DNA from: Triplophysa rosa
Lineage: Eukaryota; Chordata; Actinopteri; Cypriniformes; Nemacheilidae
NCBI RefSeq assembly: GCF_024868665.1
Contig: NC_079890.1
Span: forward strand, 4,378,005 to 4,442,004
Reading direction: 5' to 3'
Length of the DNA stretch: 64,000 nucleotides
Notes under the pieces: model-generated
What the model was told of the DNA's origin: nothing
What the model saw: the letters and a program-made list of their open reading frames with translations, nothing else
The model's database searches: none
Made by a program: the position numbers and the translations under genes
Shown here: positions 9,811 through 21,804 of the stretch, piece after piece
Layout of the letters: every line of letters starts with the position of its first letter
Position numbering within the stretch: position 1 is the first letter of the stretch

Positions 9811-12466
9811 CAGGCCCGGATTAAGAATTCAGAGGCCCCTGGGCATGAGTGTCTTTTGGACCCCCCCCATACACACACGTTTGCACAATAAAGTTTTAAA
9901 TTAGCCTATAGGCTACTACGTGTTGGAAACACCTCTATCTTAAACAGGATTACATTGACAAGCTACAAACTATGATCACAACCGGAAGGACAATATCAAC
10001 ACATGTACACATCCTCCATCATACAGGATTTACACCACATGATTGCAACAATGCTGGACCAGCAACAACAATATTATGATATTTCCCAGCATACTGTAAC
10101 TCACTGGCATATGCAAGCAGCACACACTACCACACCTCTACCAATTCAGTTCTGTCAGATTCTTCCATGATCTATGTACAAACACGCCAGATTCACAAAA
10201 TTGTTCATAAGAGAAAATACAAGAAGATATTAAGATAAATTATACAATTAAGATAAATTATACAGTAGAAAGTTCTTGAGAATATTCTTAAGTGCAATTC
10301 TCAAATATTTTCATCTTCATTTTTTCTAAGAATAAAGAGTCTTTGTCAATGATTATACTATATGAGTAATTTGTCCATTTGTTAAACTTCGCGACTCACG
10401 TTCTTACCCTGCAAGCAAGCTTGCGATAGCACTTTACGGACCCCCAGCAGGCTGTCAGCGCAGGGCCCCCAAGAATTGGCTCACTGGCAAAACGTTTGCC
10501 CCTTAATCGAAATATAAACACTCTGCTTCAAATAAAGTGGAGAGTAAGCCTTTTGCGACTGGTGAAAATTGTGAAGTTTGTAAAAGTACTGTAACAAAGT
10601 AAACCGAAAACCTTGTTGACACTTAGGCATCAACACTCATCATATTAACCGCAACAATGGTGACAATCATCAAACTAATTTCTTTTGTCGATTGTCACCA
10701 TTGTTGAGATTCATACACCGACTCTTCATAACTGATTCAGAAATGTATCAGTTTATTGAAAATCGATTAGTCTGTTAGTTGTCTATGACATTGCTTTAAT
10801 CACTTTAAATGATTTAAATTGTCATAACTCCACCTTCACACATTAATTCCATAGCACACTCAAAAGTAATTAAAAGAACTTCATTGTGATGAAATAGCTA
10901 TCAATTTCTGATCCCACTGGATCTTAGTTCTCTTTGCCACAACATATGTGTTTTAACACCAGTGTTGGGTAAGTTACTCTGAAAAGGTAATTAATTACTA
11001 GTTACTAATTACACATTTGATAACGTAATTAGATTACTGTACAAGTTACTCTCTTCAAAAAGTATTAAATTACTTGTTACTAATTACTTTCTATATACTA
11101 CATCAACCTTGATGAGTTAAGTGATTAGGCATGAAACGGCTCTTTTAATTCATTCAAATAAATAATATAAAACTACATAAAGTATTATTATTAATTACAA
11201 ATGTGAGAATTATGCATTAAAGCACAGATTTTAAAAGTAGACTTTGAATTTTGATGTAACTTCCTCTTCTGCACACACACATATTACACAAAGTTTTTAG
11301 TTCAATTACATCAGAAGTAACTGTAATTAAATTACAGAAAAAATAAGAGTAATCCCTTACTTTCCCTTTTCAAGGGAAAAGTAATTAAATTACAGTAACT
11401 AATCACTTAGTAACTTGTTACACCCAACACTGTTTAACACACATGGACATGCAGCTAAAGAAAACTTAGCATTAAGAGTCAAGAGCCCAACTAAATCAAA
11501 CACTGATCACAATAATGGTTGTTTGGTGAAATTTAAAAAAATTCAACATTGATAGTGAGTGCAAAGTGATCAACATTTCAACAAATCAACAGTGGAGGCT
11601 AAGTGAGAGCTGCCCGTGCAGGGCCAGCACTAAGGGGCCAACATTTGGCCAGTGAGCAAATTCTGCAAGGGGCCCATAGGCTAGCCTTAAATGGGTCCGT
11701 AAAGTGCCAGCGCAGGCTTGCTTGCAGGATAAGTAAGCGTGTAATGTGTTACAGAAAACGGCATTAACGAGTAGTATAAGTATACTTCTTTAGCCTATAT
11801 ATTACAACATCATAATATTTGTGTGTATGTAAACATTTTGCATTGTATGTAAAAGCACTGTGGATTATCTAATAAGGAAGGCTAAATATTAGTAAAGTAA
11901 GGCAGTAAGACCTGATCATCATTATATCCATAAAAAAATCATAATTTGCAAGGAAACACCAACAAATAAATGTGCAAAAAACTCATACCTTTTAAGATTT
12001 AAGACAACTGCGAGGGTATTTCAACAATAAAGCCATTCTCATTGACATATTTTAAGTTTCTGTTGTCAGTTCAGATTTATGACGCAACATCATCTAATAA
12101 CTCATCATAAAAAGCAGTGATTTTGGCTATATCCTTTCATACAGCCTCAGTCTAGTAACCATGTGCATATTTACTTGCGAACCATGCTCGTATTTATATA
12201 TCCAAACCGTCGATAACCGTGACAGGTTGTTTGAAATGCTGTTTTTTACTCATTTTATTCAGGAGTCACATGTTATATGGTGAATTCTTAAGTTAGAAAC
12301 ACTGTTTTGTGTGCGCATCTCCATGTGCGCAGGCCAGAAAAGCGCACGACAGAATGAATATAGCGGAAACGCTGTTACACAAAAATTTCTTCCGCTTGCT
12401 TGGGCCCCAAGCGCGCATGGGCCACTGGGCTTGTTCCCATAATGCCCATTGGATAATCCAGCCATG
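9811..12466. mobile_element. hAT-type element, 2.66 kb, with exact 8-bp target duplication
   Basis: The left end CAGGCCCGGATTA and right end TAATCCAGCCATG are inverted partners (CAGGCC/GGCTGG core). Both are flanked by GTTTTAGC (9803-9810 and 12467-12474), an exact 8-bp direct repeat as hAT transposases make. Inside are blocks rich in 'ggggccc', an arm of the palindromic family (10620-10730 and 11480-11520) and a second hAT element at 10960-11432. No transposase coding survives, so it is non-autonomous. Confidence 0.8.
10960..11432. mobile_element. Nested hAT MITE, 473 bp
   Basis: The ends CAGTGTTGGGTAAGTTACT and GTAACTTGTTACACCCAACACTG are inverted repeats. The flanks are exact 8-bp direct repeats TTTAACAC (10952-10959 and 11433-11440). 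The body is built from 'aattacttgttactaatta'-type repeats and has no coding. It inserted inside the palindromic-family arm of the larger hAT element. Confidence 0.88.
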
Positions 12467-12687
12467 GTTTTAGCAATTTAGAAAAACTCTATTTACTCGT
12501 GTTATAAATGACAGAAAAATGCATTCTTGAAATAAACTCCATTAAAAATACTTTTATTTGGGAGAGTCCCATATATTATTTTCTTTACTTGTCATGTGTT
12601 TTTTTACAAAGGCATTGTAATGTTTGAATCTGTCACTGAAATGTTTTAATGTTTCAGTGAGAAAATGTGTGTGATTTGTGTCAGGAT

Positions 12688-13050
12688 GGCGGACAGAGAA
12701 CCCATAAGCAGACAACAGTTTAAACAAAAAGACTTTTATTAACAAAAAAACACCACGATGGAGCAAAAACAGCAAGTAACTAACAAACAGTACAACGCCA
12801 AAACAAAGACTTCCACAAGGGGAAAAACAGAAAACAACAAACTGGCTTCTCGGCAAGGCAAGGCAAGGCAAGGCAAGGCAAGGCAAGGCAAGGCAAGGCA
12901 AGGCAAGGCCATCAAAGGAACGAACCAGCACAGGACAGCAAACACTAGGGCATTAAATGGGGAAAACTAACGAGAGCTAATTACAATGGGGAAGTGTGGG
13001 GAATGAAACACTAACGGGAAGACAGACGGGGAAATGAAGGGGCGGGGCCA
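12688..13050 (+). repeat. LTR/UTR-like retroelement fragment
   Basis: It begins tgtcaggatggcggacag, then 'gaacccataagcagacaac' and a T/A-rich stretch with 'aaaagacttttatt'. This is the usual layout at one end of a fish LTR-element repeat. A related inverted start (tgtcacggattttcggacag on the minus strand) lies at about 14950-14969. It contains the GGCAA tandem array and no coding. Confidence 0.45.
12852..12909. repeat. Pentanucleotide array (GGCAA)n
   Basis: About eleven perfect head-to-tail copies of GGCAA. All apparent proteins crossing it (LPCLA or GKARQ repeats) are products of the array. Confidence 0.97.
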
Positions 13051-14070
13051 AGAGATGAGACAGGGGCTCGTTTCAATAAGGAGGTTCAACCAACACCGAG
13101 TTAAAATGTGAACTCTGAGTTGATTTACACCGATATGCGAAACTTTGAATTTTTGGTTTCAGAACAGCTGATTTGAGTTAGTTCTATCAACTCTGGGAAG
13201 GCATAAACCGAGCTGACACTATACGGGACTGCGAGACTACTTGAATTGCTAGATGGCGTTTACACTACACAGCAAGGTTTCTTGTCATCCTTCATCTTCT
13301 TGTTGTAGCAGCACGCACACTACACAACACAACGCAGACAAAGTGCGCTAACAACAAGACTCTGGTCAAGGACCAACAGCAAAAACACCTCCCACATCGT
13401 GAACAATTATGCCCTGCATTCCATTCAGAAGTGATCGTCCCTATACCCTACTCCCTTCGAGTAAAGCTCTTAATGTGTAAACTCTAGCGGGAAAACACAA
13501 TTGTATCTCTTAATGTGTCCATTTAAAAATCACTTGGAAAAAGGAGGAATAAAAACAACGTCCTTCGGTGAAAAACAGAACATAATAGATAAGTAGTAAT
13601 GGGATGTAATTATTGATGTAAAGGTTGATGATATGTTTTGATAAATCTAAATAACTGTAAAGAAAAATGGTACCGTTTTAATAAAAATGCACAGGGAAAT
13701 GACAAAATTCCACTCGGGTCCTAAATTGCTCTCCTGAAATCAAAGTACATCCCTATGAATTAATGCAGCCTCTTCATGAATCCTCTACTAAAGCACACAT
13801 GACATTTGAGTCACTAAGATTGTGCCAGTGTGATCAAAATGTGTGCCATAAATGACTGTATTAATGAATGAGGCACACCACTTGCGCTTTAAAAGGGGGA
13901 GGAGATCGAAAGAAACTCTGGGTTTACTAATGAAAACCTGCTCCCTACAAGGAAACATTGAAGATGTTTTATTTGTCTTTTCTGTGTGTTGTTTTGTTTG
14001 CTTCAGTAGTGTTGTTCTCAAGTGCTTTGCAGTCTTTCGGCATTAAAATGCCTCTCAGATTCTCGACCCT
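13051..14070. other. Non-coding with a short dispersed repeat
   Basis: The stretch 13070-13240 (caataaggaggttcaaccaac and gttgatttacaccgatatgcg) has the look of a cyprinid interspersed repeat. From 13250 to 14070 I see no gene, RNA or repeat structure. Confidence 0.4.
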
Positions 14071-14078
14071 GCGTCCGT

Positions 14079-15371
14079 CAGTGGCGTGTCCACAGGGGTG
14101 GCACCGGGTGGCAGCTGCCACCCTAAAAATGAGCTTTGCCACCTCTGTTGCCACCCCAACGCTGACCATGCAGACTTGGGTACTAATGTAATGCACAAAC
14201 AGTTTTTGGATTAGGTTTGTGGAGAGCGTTATTTTTGCTCAAAATCGGAAATTGCTAATATTCTGTAGGCGCGTGTCTGTCGGCATTTGAGCAGCCTGAT
14301 CACAGCGTGTATCCTCAGGCAGGAGCGGTAGTATAACTGCAGTCGAGTTGAAAGAAAAACGCACTTCTCCAGAGACATGTAGGTGAGAATGTAAATCTCC
14401 ACGCATCAATTATACCAAAGCAATAGTAGTGGTAAGACCTGTTTACTGTTACAATTAAAGCTCGTGGTCCAGTGGACTGTGGTTGATCCGTATGGAACGC
14501 GCCCTCCCCTCTGTTCAGATGCTTGTGTTTTGTGACCTTCGGATTAACTGCAAATCTCATCTACCATAGAGTGAAAGACAGTTCTAAATGCGATCTCTTT
14601 CTCTCTCTACCTCGGCGAGTTCAGTATGAAAGCGCATTATCGCATATAGCCTATTGTCCCAGCTGGTCCCAACCGGCCTCTCAGCCGGCGTCCCAGCCGG
14701 CGATCCAGTCGGCACCACAGCCAGACTCCAGTCCAGTTCAGCCGGCATTCCAGCCGGCGCCCAGTCCTGGCCAGCCGACACTCCAGCCAGCCTTCCGGCA
14801 GGCACCCCGTTCGGCAGCCAAGCTGACGCCCCTTAGGACACTCCCCCCAGCCTCCATCAGCCATCCCTGGCCCTGCCCCGTACTACCCGGGAGGGAAGTG
14901 TTTGTGTTTGGTTTCGTTTTGAGTATTTTTCCACCACCTGCACTTGGGTTCTGTCCGAAAATCCGTGACACTCAACTTTAAGGCACTATTTTGTGACCTT
15001 TGTAAAACTGCTTTGAAACAACATGTACTGTAAAAGTCCTCTAAGGGGAGAACTCCCCTTTTCCTTAAACAATTTATGTGAACACTATTTATTCCTTAAC
15101 TATTGTTCAAAGAAAGAAGTCGTCATGGTAATCATCACCTAAACCCTCTGCATTTTTAATGTAGGCTAAAGATTTTCCTTTTTTTGCTGTTCAAAAAAAA
15201 AGATCTGAACCAGACTAAAATAGGGTTCAATAATTAGGAATCTATAATATTCCTAATCCTTACAATACAACTGTGGAAATGAAAATTGATACGTGTAGGT
15301 ATTGCCACACCTCATTGTGCTCTTGTCCCCCTTTGCCACCCCATGTAAAAAAAATCCTGGACACGCCTCTG
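14079..15371. mobile_element. hAT-like element, 1.29 kb
   Basis: The ends CAGTGGCGTGTCCA and its partner TGGACACGCCTCTG are inverted repeats. The flanks GCGTCCGT (14071-14078) and ATGTCCGT (15372-15379) match at 6 of 8 positions, which fits an old hAT-type 8-bp duplication. Near both ends are similar 'tgccacc' blocks (gccaccctaaaaatgagctttgccacc on the left, ctttgccaccccatg on the right). A GC-rich minisatellite lies inside. No transposase is present. Confidence 0.65.
14655..14835. repeat. Degenerate (cagccggc...) minisatellite
   Basis: Short imperfect units built on 'cagccggc' and 'ccagtc' are repeated about ten times. They give proline/alanine/glutamine-rich open frames on both strands. 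The same composition on both strands shows these frames come from the repeat. Confidence 0.75.
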
Positions 15372-15379
15372 ATGTCCGT

Positions 15380-15970
15380 AGATCACAGATCAAATATATT
15401 AGCATACGGCGTACAGGGTCTCTCCTGACCCCCGGCTGAAATGGTGGGTTTTATCAGAGACAAGCGTTTCAGAGCGTTGCTCTTGTGAGATGTGATATGT
15501 GCAGCAGACCGGACTGTGCTGCGCGCTGCGACCGGCGCGTTATATCACGCCGAGGCCGGCAAAGGGGTTTGACTCCGGGGGCTGCAGTCAAATGAATAGT
15601 GCTAACAAAAGATATCGCACACACAGAGAAAAACACATTTATCGATTCATCTCAGATGTTAGACGGGCGGCTTTGGGCTTTTGCTCTTTTTATAGTGTAT
15701 AGGTCATATCATGAAAAGAGGATTTGGGTCTTCTTGAATGAAAGAGTTGTATTGTGTGACTATACTGTAACTTTCAAAACAGTAGAGCTCGACCAGAAAT
15801 GATTCTTTTCATGATTCATTCACAAATCGTCATGATTCATATATTAAAATGTCATTTAAAGGTTAAAGTATTGTCATAAGCATTGTGTAGTTTGAAAATT
15901 GTATTATATGACTCATAACTTTGTATAGATTTCCAAATTCGTACGGTATAATAAATGCCAGTTGCTGATT
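15380..15970. other. Non-coding, nothing recognised
   Basis: A GC-richer patch at 15480-15590 (cgctgcgaccggcgcg) is followed by AT-rich sequence. Only short open frames are present, and none has a supported identity. Confidence 0.4.
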
Positions 15971-15974
15971 TGTT

Positions 15975-16530
15975 CTGGGTGGTTGCTAGGACTTTGCTAG
16001 GCGGTTTGTAAGTTATTTCAAGGGGTTGCTAGGCAGTTAATAAGTTGTTTTGAGGTGTTGCTAGGCAGTTTGTAAGGTGTTTTGAGGGGTTGTTATGCAG
16101 TTTGGTAGGTGTTCTGATGGGTTGCTAGGCAGTTAATAAGTTGTTTTGATGTGTTGCTAGGCTGTTTGTAATTTGTTATGAGGGGTTGCTAAGCAGTAAA
16201 TAAGGTGTTTTGAAGGGTCGCTAAGCAGCTTGTTAGGTGTTCTGTGGGGTTGCTAGGCAGTTTGTAAGGTGTTTTGAGGGGTTGTTATGCAGTTTGGTAG
16301 GTGTTCTGATGGGTTGCTAGGCAGTTAATAGGTTGTTTTGAGGTGTTGTTAAGCAGTTAATAAGGTGTTTTGAGGGGTCGCTAAGCAGCTTGTTAGGTGT
16401 TTTGAGGGGTTGCTAGGCAGTTTGTTAAGTGTTCTGAGCGGTTGCTAGGCAGTTTGTTAAGATATTTTGAGAGGCTGCTAAGCAGTTAATAAGGTGTTTT
16501 GAGGGGTTGCTAGGCAGTTTGTAAAGTGTT
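15975..16530. repeat. Minisatellite with about 32-bp unit
   Basis: About sixteen imperfect copies of a unit running 'ggttgctaggcagtttgtaa' plus 'ggtgttttgagg', with two main variants (agtttgtaa / agttaataa). The units are contiguous, without spacers of unique sequence, so this is a tandem repeat and not a CRISPR-like array. Confidence 0.93.
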
Positions 16531-16844
16531 CTGAGACTTGCACTGACATATCTTAAAATATATCACTGTGATTGTTTTGTCTCAAGATACACACAGTAAT
16601 ATTTTTTTTGTAAAGTATGTTTTTTAAAACACTTAATTATCCTAATTTAACTAGCTGGTTTAAGATAATCCTTGTCTGGGAAACCGCCCCTAAATCTGTC
16701 AAGATCTCATCGGAGTAAAATTAAACACCATTAACATCTTCACTTATTATACACAACACTTTCACTTTATTTCACATGTGTACAAAATATCTTGTTGAGA
16801 AATAACATATTTATATTTCATGAAAAATATTTTGCTTGAAGTCG

Positions 16845-17650
16845 CCATTATGGTGATCATTGTGTCATTTAAATAAGCACTTTACTCTTCATTTTGATAT
16901 TTGTTGTTCTGACCATTACAATAGTGTTAGAACACGTTTCTTTGGTCAAGAAAATAGAAGATGACCAAATGCTAAGCTCATCACAGATGCTAGGTATGAA
17001 TACAGTTTGTTCTAAGACACAACTCACATATCATATGAGTTTTTATTTTTAGTCTCTCAAAGTTCATGAACGCAGTGAGCTCTAGTATTACAAAAAAATT
17101 CACAAATGTGAAAAATTCTAACCAACAGCCTTCTATACACAGAGACATCAACAATCAGACTATTAATCTCAAGAATGGTAAGAAAAATAACATCATGCTG
17201 CAGTGCATGCTGGGTAACCTCATAGCACGCAACTCATCCATGACTCCCAGCATGCACTGCAGCATGTATACATTTTGCACCAGAACTTTACTATTGTCAC
17301 CATAGTTGAGGTTTGTATAATGAGTGCTGATGTCTCTCTTCCTTGAGAAATGAATCTGTTCACCTGCTCTGAGTGTTAATACAGTGCATGGCATGTCATG
17401 TCATGAACTACGTTTGTTTCACACACACAAAAAAAGCTTTCACAAGCCATTTTCATCTCAACACCACAGCTTTACAACATGACATAATCATATCAGTTGA
17501 AAATGTAAAATCTCTTTCAGCACTGTTGTTTCACAGATGCACAAGTGTTCTGAGTAAAATATAACTGCACCTGTTGAAAGACAGACGTTGTTTGATGAAA
17601 GTCAAGAGCCCTACTGAGATAAACTCTGATCACCATAATGGTGATGTCAA
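16845..17650. mobile_element. Palindromic element with perfect 21-bp internal stem (copy 1, intact)
   Basis: The left arm 'cgccattatggtgatcattg' (about 16842) pairs with 'ctgatcaccataatggtgat' (about 17626-17645). The centre has a 21-bp perfect stem: 17194-17214 pairs with 17246-17266 (core gcagtgcatgctggg / cccagcatgcactgc) around a 31-nt loop. Between arm and stem are further inverted blocks (agacatcaac / gctgatgtctc). No coding is present. The left break of the tandem duplication lies inside it at 17155. Confidence 0.7.
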
Positions 17651-18363
17651 ACCAACATGTTTTCAATAAAATATAAACTAGATCAAAACCCTGTTCATTC
17701 TCACTAAGATTTTTTATACACATATGAGATAAAGTGAAAGTGGTGTCTGTAATAAGTGAAAATGTTAATAGTGGTTGTGTTTAATTCTCCTCTAGTGAGA
17801 TCTTGACATCATCAAGTTGACATGAATCTGTTCAGATGACTCTGAGTCAAGTTGAGTGAATTCAGTGTATCAGTGTGTGGGCCAGATATGGGCCGGGGAC
17901 CCAGCCGCTACTGAGCCAGAAACTAACATGTTGTTGCCCACAAGTGAGCCAGAAGAACTTTGCTACTTGGGTGTCCACAAAACTAGACAACACCTGACAA
18001 GGAGGACAGGATCATGACCATTTGACCTGAAGGTTCTTAGAAAGAATTTGCTTTACAAAAGAGCAGTCTTGCTTTGCATACATTTAAACATGAGTTTGAC
18101 AAAAATGTTTCCATTTGGTCGTCGATAGAAAACAGAACAGCTGAAAAAGAAACAGACTAGTGTGAGAAAGAGAAAAGAAGGGGGGAAAACAAGGTATGTT
18201 TTTTTTTCTTTTTAAATGCATACTTGTGAGAAAAGAAAATACCCAAATTGTAAATCAGTATTATAATATGTATATATCAGTCTATTAATATGTATAATTA
18301 TATCTGTTCTGATATATATCAACTGAAAGAAGGAAGGAGCCGTGTTTAAGCTTAAGAAGTGAG

Positions 18364-21095
18364 ATGTGGGTGTTCAGGTGTCTCTTTGTGCTTTACGGTA
18401 AGTGTCCTTAGGTTAAGTGTGCATTTTGTTAAAGAAATGCTCATTTCAAATGGCTCATAACTAGTTTCTCTGGCTAATTTACATGTCAAAATGACATTAT
18501 TTTGGTAACTCCTGTTATTGGACATTGCAAATAAATTTCTATAATGGCACTGATAACTTGTCCTCATATTTTTGTTGGTAAACAATGTGAAAACAATTAC
18601 CATCAATTAATTTCCCAATATAGTGGCAGCATGAAAAAATGAATTTTGGTACTATTTTAAACAAAGAAATTTTGACACAACATAATCTTTTCATGTTCAG
18701 TCATATATCTTAATCCATTCAAGCTGGGACTACATGAATAATTTGTGTTGCATGCTTTGCGTAAGACTGCATTTCGAGAGGATTTTTATTAATTATGTGT
18801 TGTTTTTCAATTATTTGTCTTTTTCAGTAAATCGAAACACTTGTTAGTGTTAAATGTTTCATTTTAAATGTTAAAGGAAAAACAGTGTGCACAAAATAGA
18901 TAAATGGGCAAATATTAACTTTCATGTTTAATATATATTAAAGTGGCAGAAAAGGATAGTACATATAAACGAAGAAAAGCTTTAAATGACACAAGAGTAT
19001 TCCATAACAATAGGTTCTAATCTACAGCAGAAGTAACTTTACCACATGGAGACACAGTTTTAAACTCTTGTTAAAAAGGCTTATTGCTTGGGGAAACGTT
19101 TCTTTTAAAATAGGGTTAGTTACCCCAAGCAAATATTGCCACATTATGCTGGGGTTTTTTGTCTTTGCTGTTGCTTCCATACAAATAAACCAGCGCAGAT
19201 TATTTGTTGTGTATTGTCAGTTATGTTTAAGTCAGATATGTGTAGATGATGTAATGTGACATGCAAGACTAGTTTTAATGAATGCACCTCAGTCGTTTCC
19301 TGTACAGCGTTCAAAGCATCTACTGGCAGAGATCATAGCAGATCATTTTTGGAGCGGTCACTTGATTAAAAACAATTAATCTTTAACAGGCTTTACTGTA
19401 TTTGTCTTTTTGTGACAGATCATAAATTAGCTGAAATTTGCCTCCTAATATACTGATTTCAAAAGATGTTGCTTTTGTTAAATGTTCTTGGCTTATAAAT
19501 GACATGTTTGTTCACATTGGACAGTATTTAAATAAACAAACAAACATATCATTTGCCTTTTGCTTTCTTAAGGAGCAGGAGTTTACTTCACTACACAAGC
19601 CAGCACACCCCAGCAAGAAGGTAACAACTATAAACATCCTTTACTAGAACAACAACATATAAAGAAACAAATCTTAACATTTCAGTAAATATTCCTGATA
19701 CATGGCAATTTTAAAATCTCTTAAACCCTTTCTAGAGAATTTGGCATTAAGGGGAAAGACTGTACAGTCATCCAATTATCATCCGTATGTGGCTGCATAT
19801 GCCATTGACGGTCAGCCCTCAACCTTCTCAAGTACGGCGGCCTCCACTGACAACCCCTGGTGGAGGCTGGACCTTCTGGATTCTTACCACATTGCTGAAA
19901 TTGTCATCACTAACAGAGTTTCGTGCTGTGGCGAACGCCTCAATGGAGCAGAAATTCATATTGGAAATTCTCTGGAAAACAACGGCAACAATAATCCTAG
20001 GTTTGGTTATTCATGCAACTTTGTATTGATAGTTATTGATGAAGGATAAAGGGTATTAAATTAAGCAGACGTTCAGAACCATGGTGTATGTGGGTGGGAC
20101 AGGACCCACTCACTTGTACTGTCTCTAGTTTAGTGCAGAGCGTCTGTCAAATCCATTCCACTTGAGGAGTAACTAAAAAATAAAAATTACAGCCTTGACT
20201 TCGATGCTGCTGCCTCATTAAATCCATTCCATCTGGCTCATTCAGAGTCCATGTAAATTAAACCCCTTTTCGTTTCAACACAGCAAGGTAACCTATAGTT
20301 GTACATTATACAATAATAATAGAGTGTAAATGATTATATTTATTCAAGTTATTAAATGGATACCAACTAATTGTTGAACAATAAAGACCTCCACTAACCA
20401 TACACTTTATTATTAAACATCTATTCAAATCAAATATTTTCTTTTTTTGTTGAATAAATGCCTATATGATGTGATATGTGAAAATGCAGAAGAGCCAGTT
20501 CGGCAAAAGGCGGATTCGAACTTGCGTCGATAGCACCAAAACTATTTGTCACATCTCTTTTTACTAAACCACTGAAGCTGCATGTAAAGTGGTGTCATTT
20601 TTTACACTCAATTGTTTTTTTCTGGAGAGGACCCCCATTTGTATCCATTTTGTGCTTCCGGCGCCCATGTGTAGATCCCAGTTTAATTTTTGACTTGTGC
20701 CATGCCACTCAATTAAAGAAGTCTAGTTGTTTTGTAAAATTAAAATGATTAATTAAATGTAACCTATTTTTAAAGGTTTGAAGTAGTATGCTATATAATT
20801 AATTATTACTATAAACATTGATTTATATAGGTTTATGCCTAATCTATGTACTGTAGGCTCAACCAATCCGTAATGTTTATGTTGCTTTACGAAAAAGTGT
20901 AAGGAAAAAGTAAAAAACAATGCAAAACACTAAAGACTGCATATTCTTTTTTTAGATGTGCTGTGCTGGGTGCTGTGGTAACGGCCCAGTCCGTGTCTTT
21001 GTTCTGTGGTGAAATGAGAGGGCGATATGTGAATGTCATTATACCTGGAAGTCAGAAAATTCTCTCTTTGGCTGAAGTGCAGGTGTATAAAAAAG
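18364..21095 (+). CDS. Fucolectin-like F-type lectin, unit A copy (exons 1-4, no 3' exons of its own)
   Basis: Four exons with GT/AG junctions: 18364-18397 ([11 protein letters not shown], donor gtaagt), 19573-19620 ([15 protein letters not shown]), 19736-20000 and 20956-21095. Joined they give a signal peptide followed directly by one F-type lectin domain: [35 protein letters not shown], the vicinal cysteines [19 protein letters not shown] and [10 protein letters not shown]. Secreted fish fucolectins bind fucose on microbes and act in innate immunity. Residues that are usually Cys before NPWW and in the final L-C-E-V strand are both absent (S/A here). No 3' exons follow inside unit A. Reading through the last donor adds eight residues (GNSCETSF) and then a stop. 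Splicing into unit B is possible in frame. The start was chosen because the first exon alone supplies a signal peptide with a fitting phase. Confidence 0.82.
20485..20580 (-). repeat. tRNA-like SINE remnant (unit A)
   Basis: On the minus strand an A-box-like 'tggtttagt' is followed at tRNA-like distance by 'agttcgaatccgcc', a good B box. It lies in intron 3 of the lectin gene and is repeated in unit B. The anticodon arm cannot be folded convincingly, so this is a tRNA-derived retroposon and not a tRNA gene. Confidence 0.5.
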
Positions 21096-21438
21096 GTAAT
21101 TCTTGCGAAACCAGTTTCTAATTACCAGGATAAAGTCTGGTCCATTTGCACCCAAGACATGAACTCCCTCAAAATGCTAGGGTTTTTCATCATGGTTGGG
21201 TCAAATATAAACATTTTCTAGGTTCATTTAAACCAACACTGGGCCACAGATCTCCACACCATTAAGCCATTCTATGGATGCTACACTGTTAAATACTAAA
21301 AAAGCGTGCTATGGCATTTTAACACACAGTTTTTATGAGTCTTATGAGTAAAAACTGTTGTTAAAAAACACAATCTGTGCTAAACTGAACACATCTCTGT
21401 GTCTAGTTAAATTAATCTGAGGGGGAGTCTCATGCCAG

Positions 21439-21586
21439 GCCCCCCTTCTGCGCCCCCAGTGGAAGCTTCTGCCAACCCCACCTCCTCAGGTGATTTGGGC
21501 AGTGGAAAACCAAATGGTTCTTCCACCTCATCTTCTCTTATTTCTGTCCAACCGCTTCCTGCCAGCACATCGATTCAGAACACTTG
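21439..21586 (+). CDS. Possible Ser/Thr/Pro-rich linker exon of the lectin gene (unit A)
   Basis: Two possible acceptors (before 21439 and 21460) open a frame in phase with exon 4 that reads [19 protein letters not shown] and [17 protein letters not shown], an extracellular linker type. Possible donors are gtgatt (after 21489) and gtacgt (after 21586). Only 21460-21489 (30 nt) or 21439-21489 (51 nt) would keep the frame into the 3' exons at 34929. The unit B equivalent (28482-28629) has a stop just after NTW where A has NTWYVE. Use of this exon is uncertain. Confidence 0.3.
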
Positions 21587-21804
21587 GTACGTAGAGAGAA
21601 TGATCCCTCTGATTATTTTGCAGAGTGGAAATTTCAGCCAAACTTACCTTAGTATGTAAATAATATATAGAGGGGAATTCAGTTCTCCTCCGATCCTCCT
21701 TGATTCAATGGCGTATTGCAAACTGTGGTAAAAGAAGAATAGCACCTTGTGTTGAACCAGAGAAAGAGGCTATAGAGTATTTTCCCCTTTCCCAGAGAGT
21801 TTTG

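Noticed and set aside
12554..12970. Overlapping open frames with LPCLA or GKARQ repeats
   Set aside because: They are created by the (GGCAA)n array and have no conserved flanking protein.
14523..14981. 152-codon Pro/Gln/Ala-rich frame
   Set aside because: It lies in a degenerate minisatellite inside a hAT-like element. The opposite strand is equally open.
15975..16530. CRISPR-like array of regularly spaced repeats
   Set aside because: Units follow each other without unique spacers, and the genome is eukaryotic.
17155..18606. Four short frames repeated identically in both tandem units
   Set aside because: Identity extends equally through non-coding sequence, so it reflects the recent duplication and not coding constraint.
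20485..20580. Functional tRNA gene
   Set aside because: Only A-box-like and B-box-like stretches are present, and no acceptor or anticodon stem closes. It also recurs as part of a duplicated intron.
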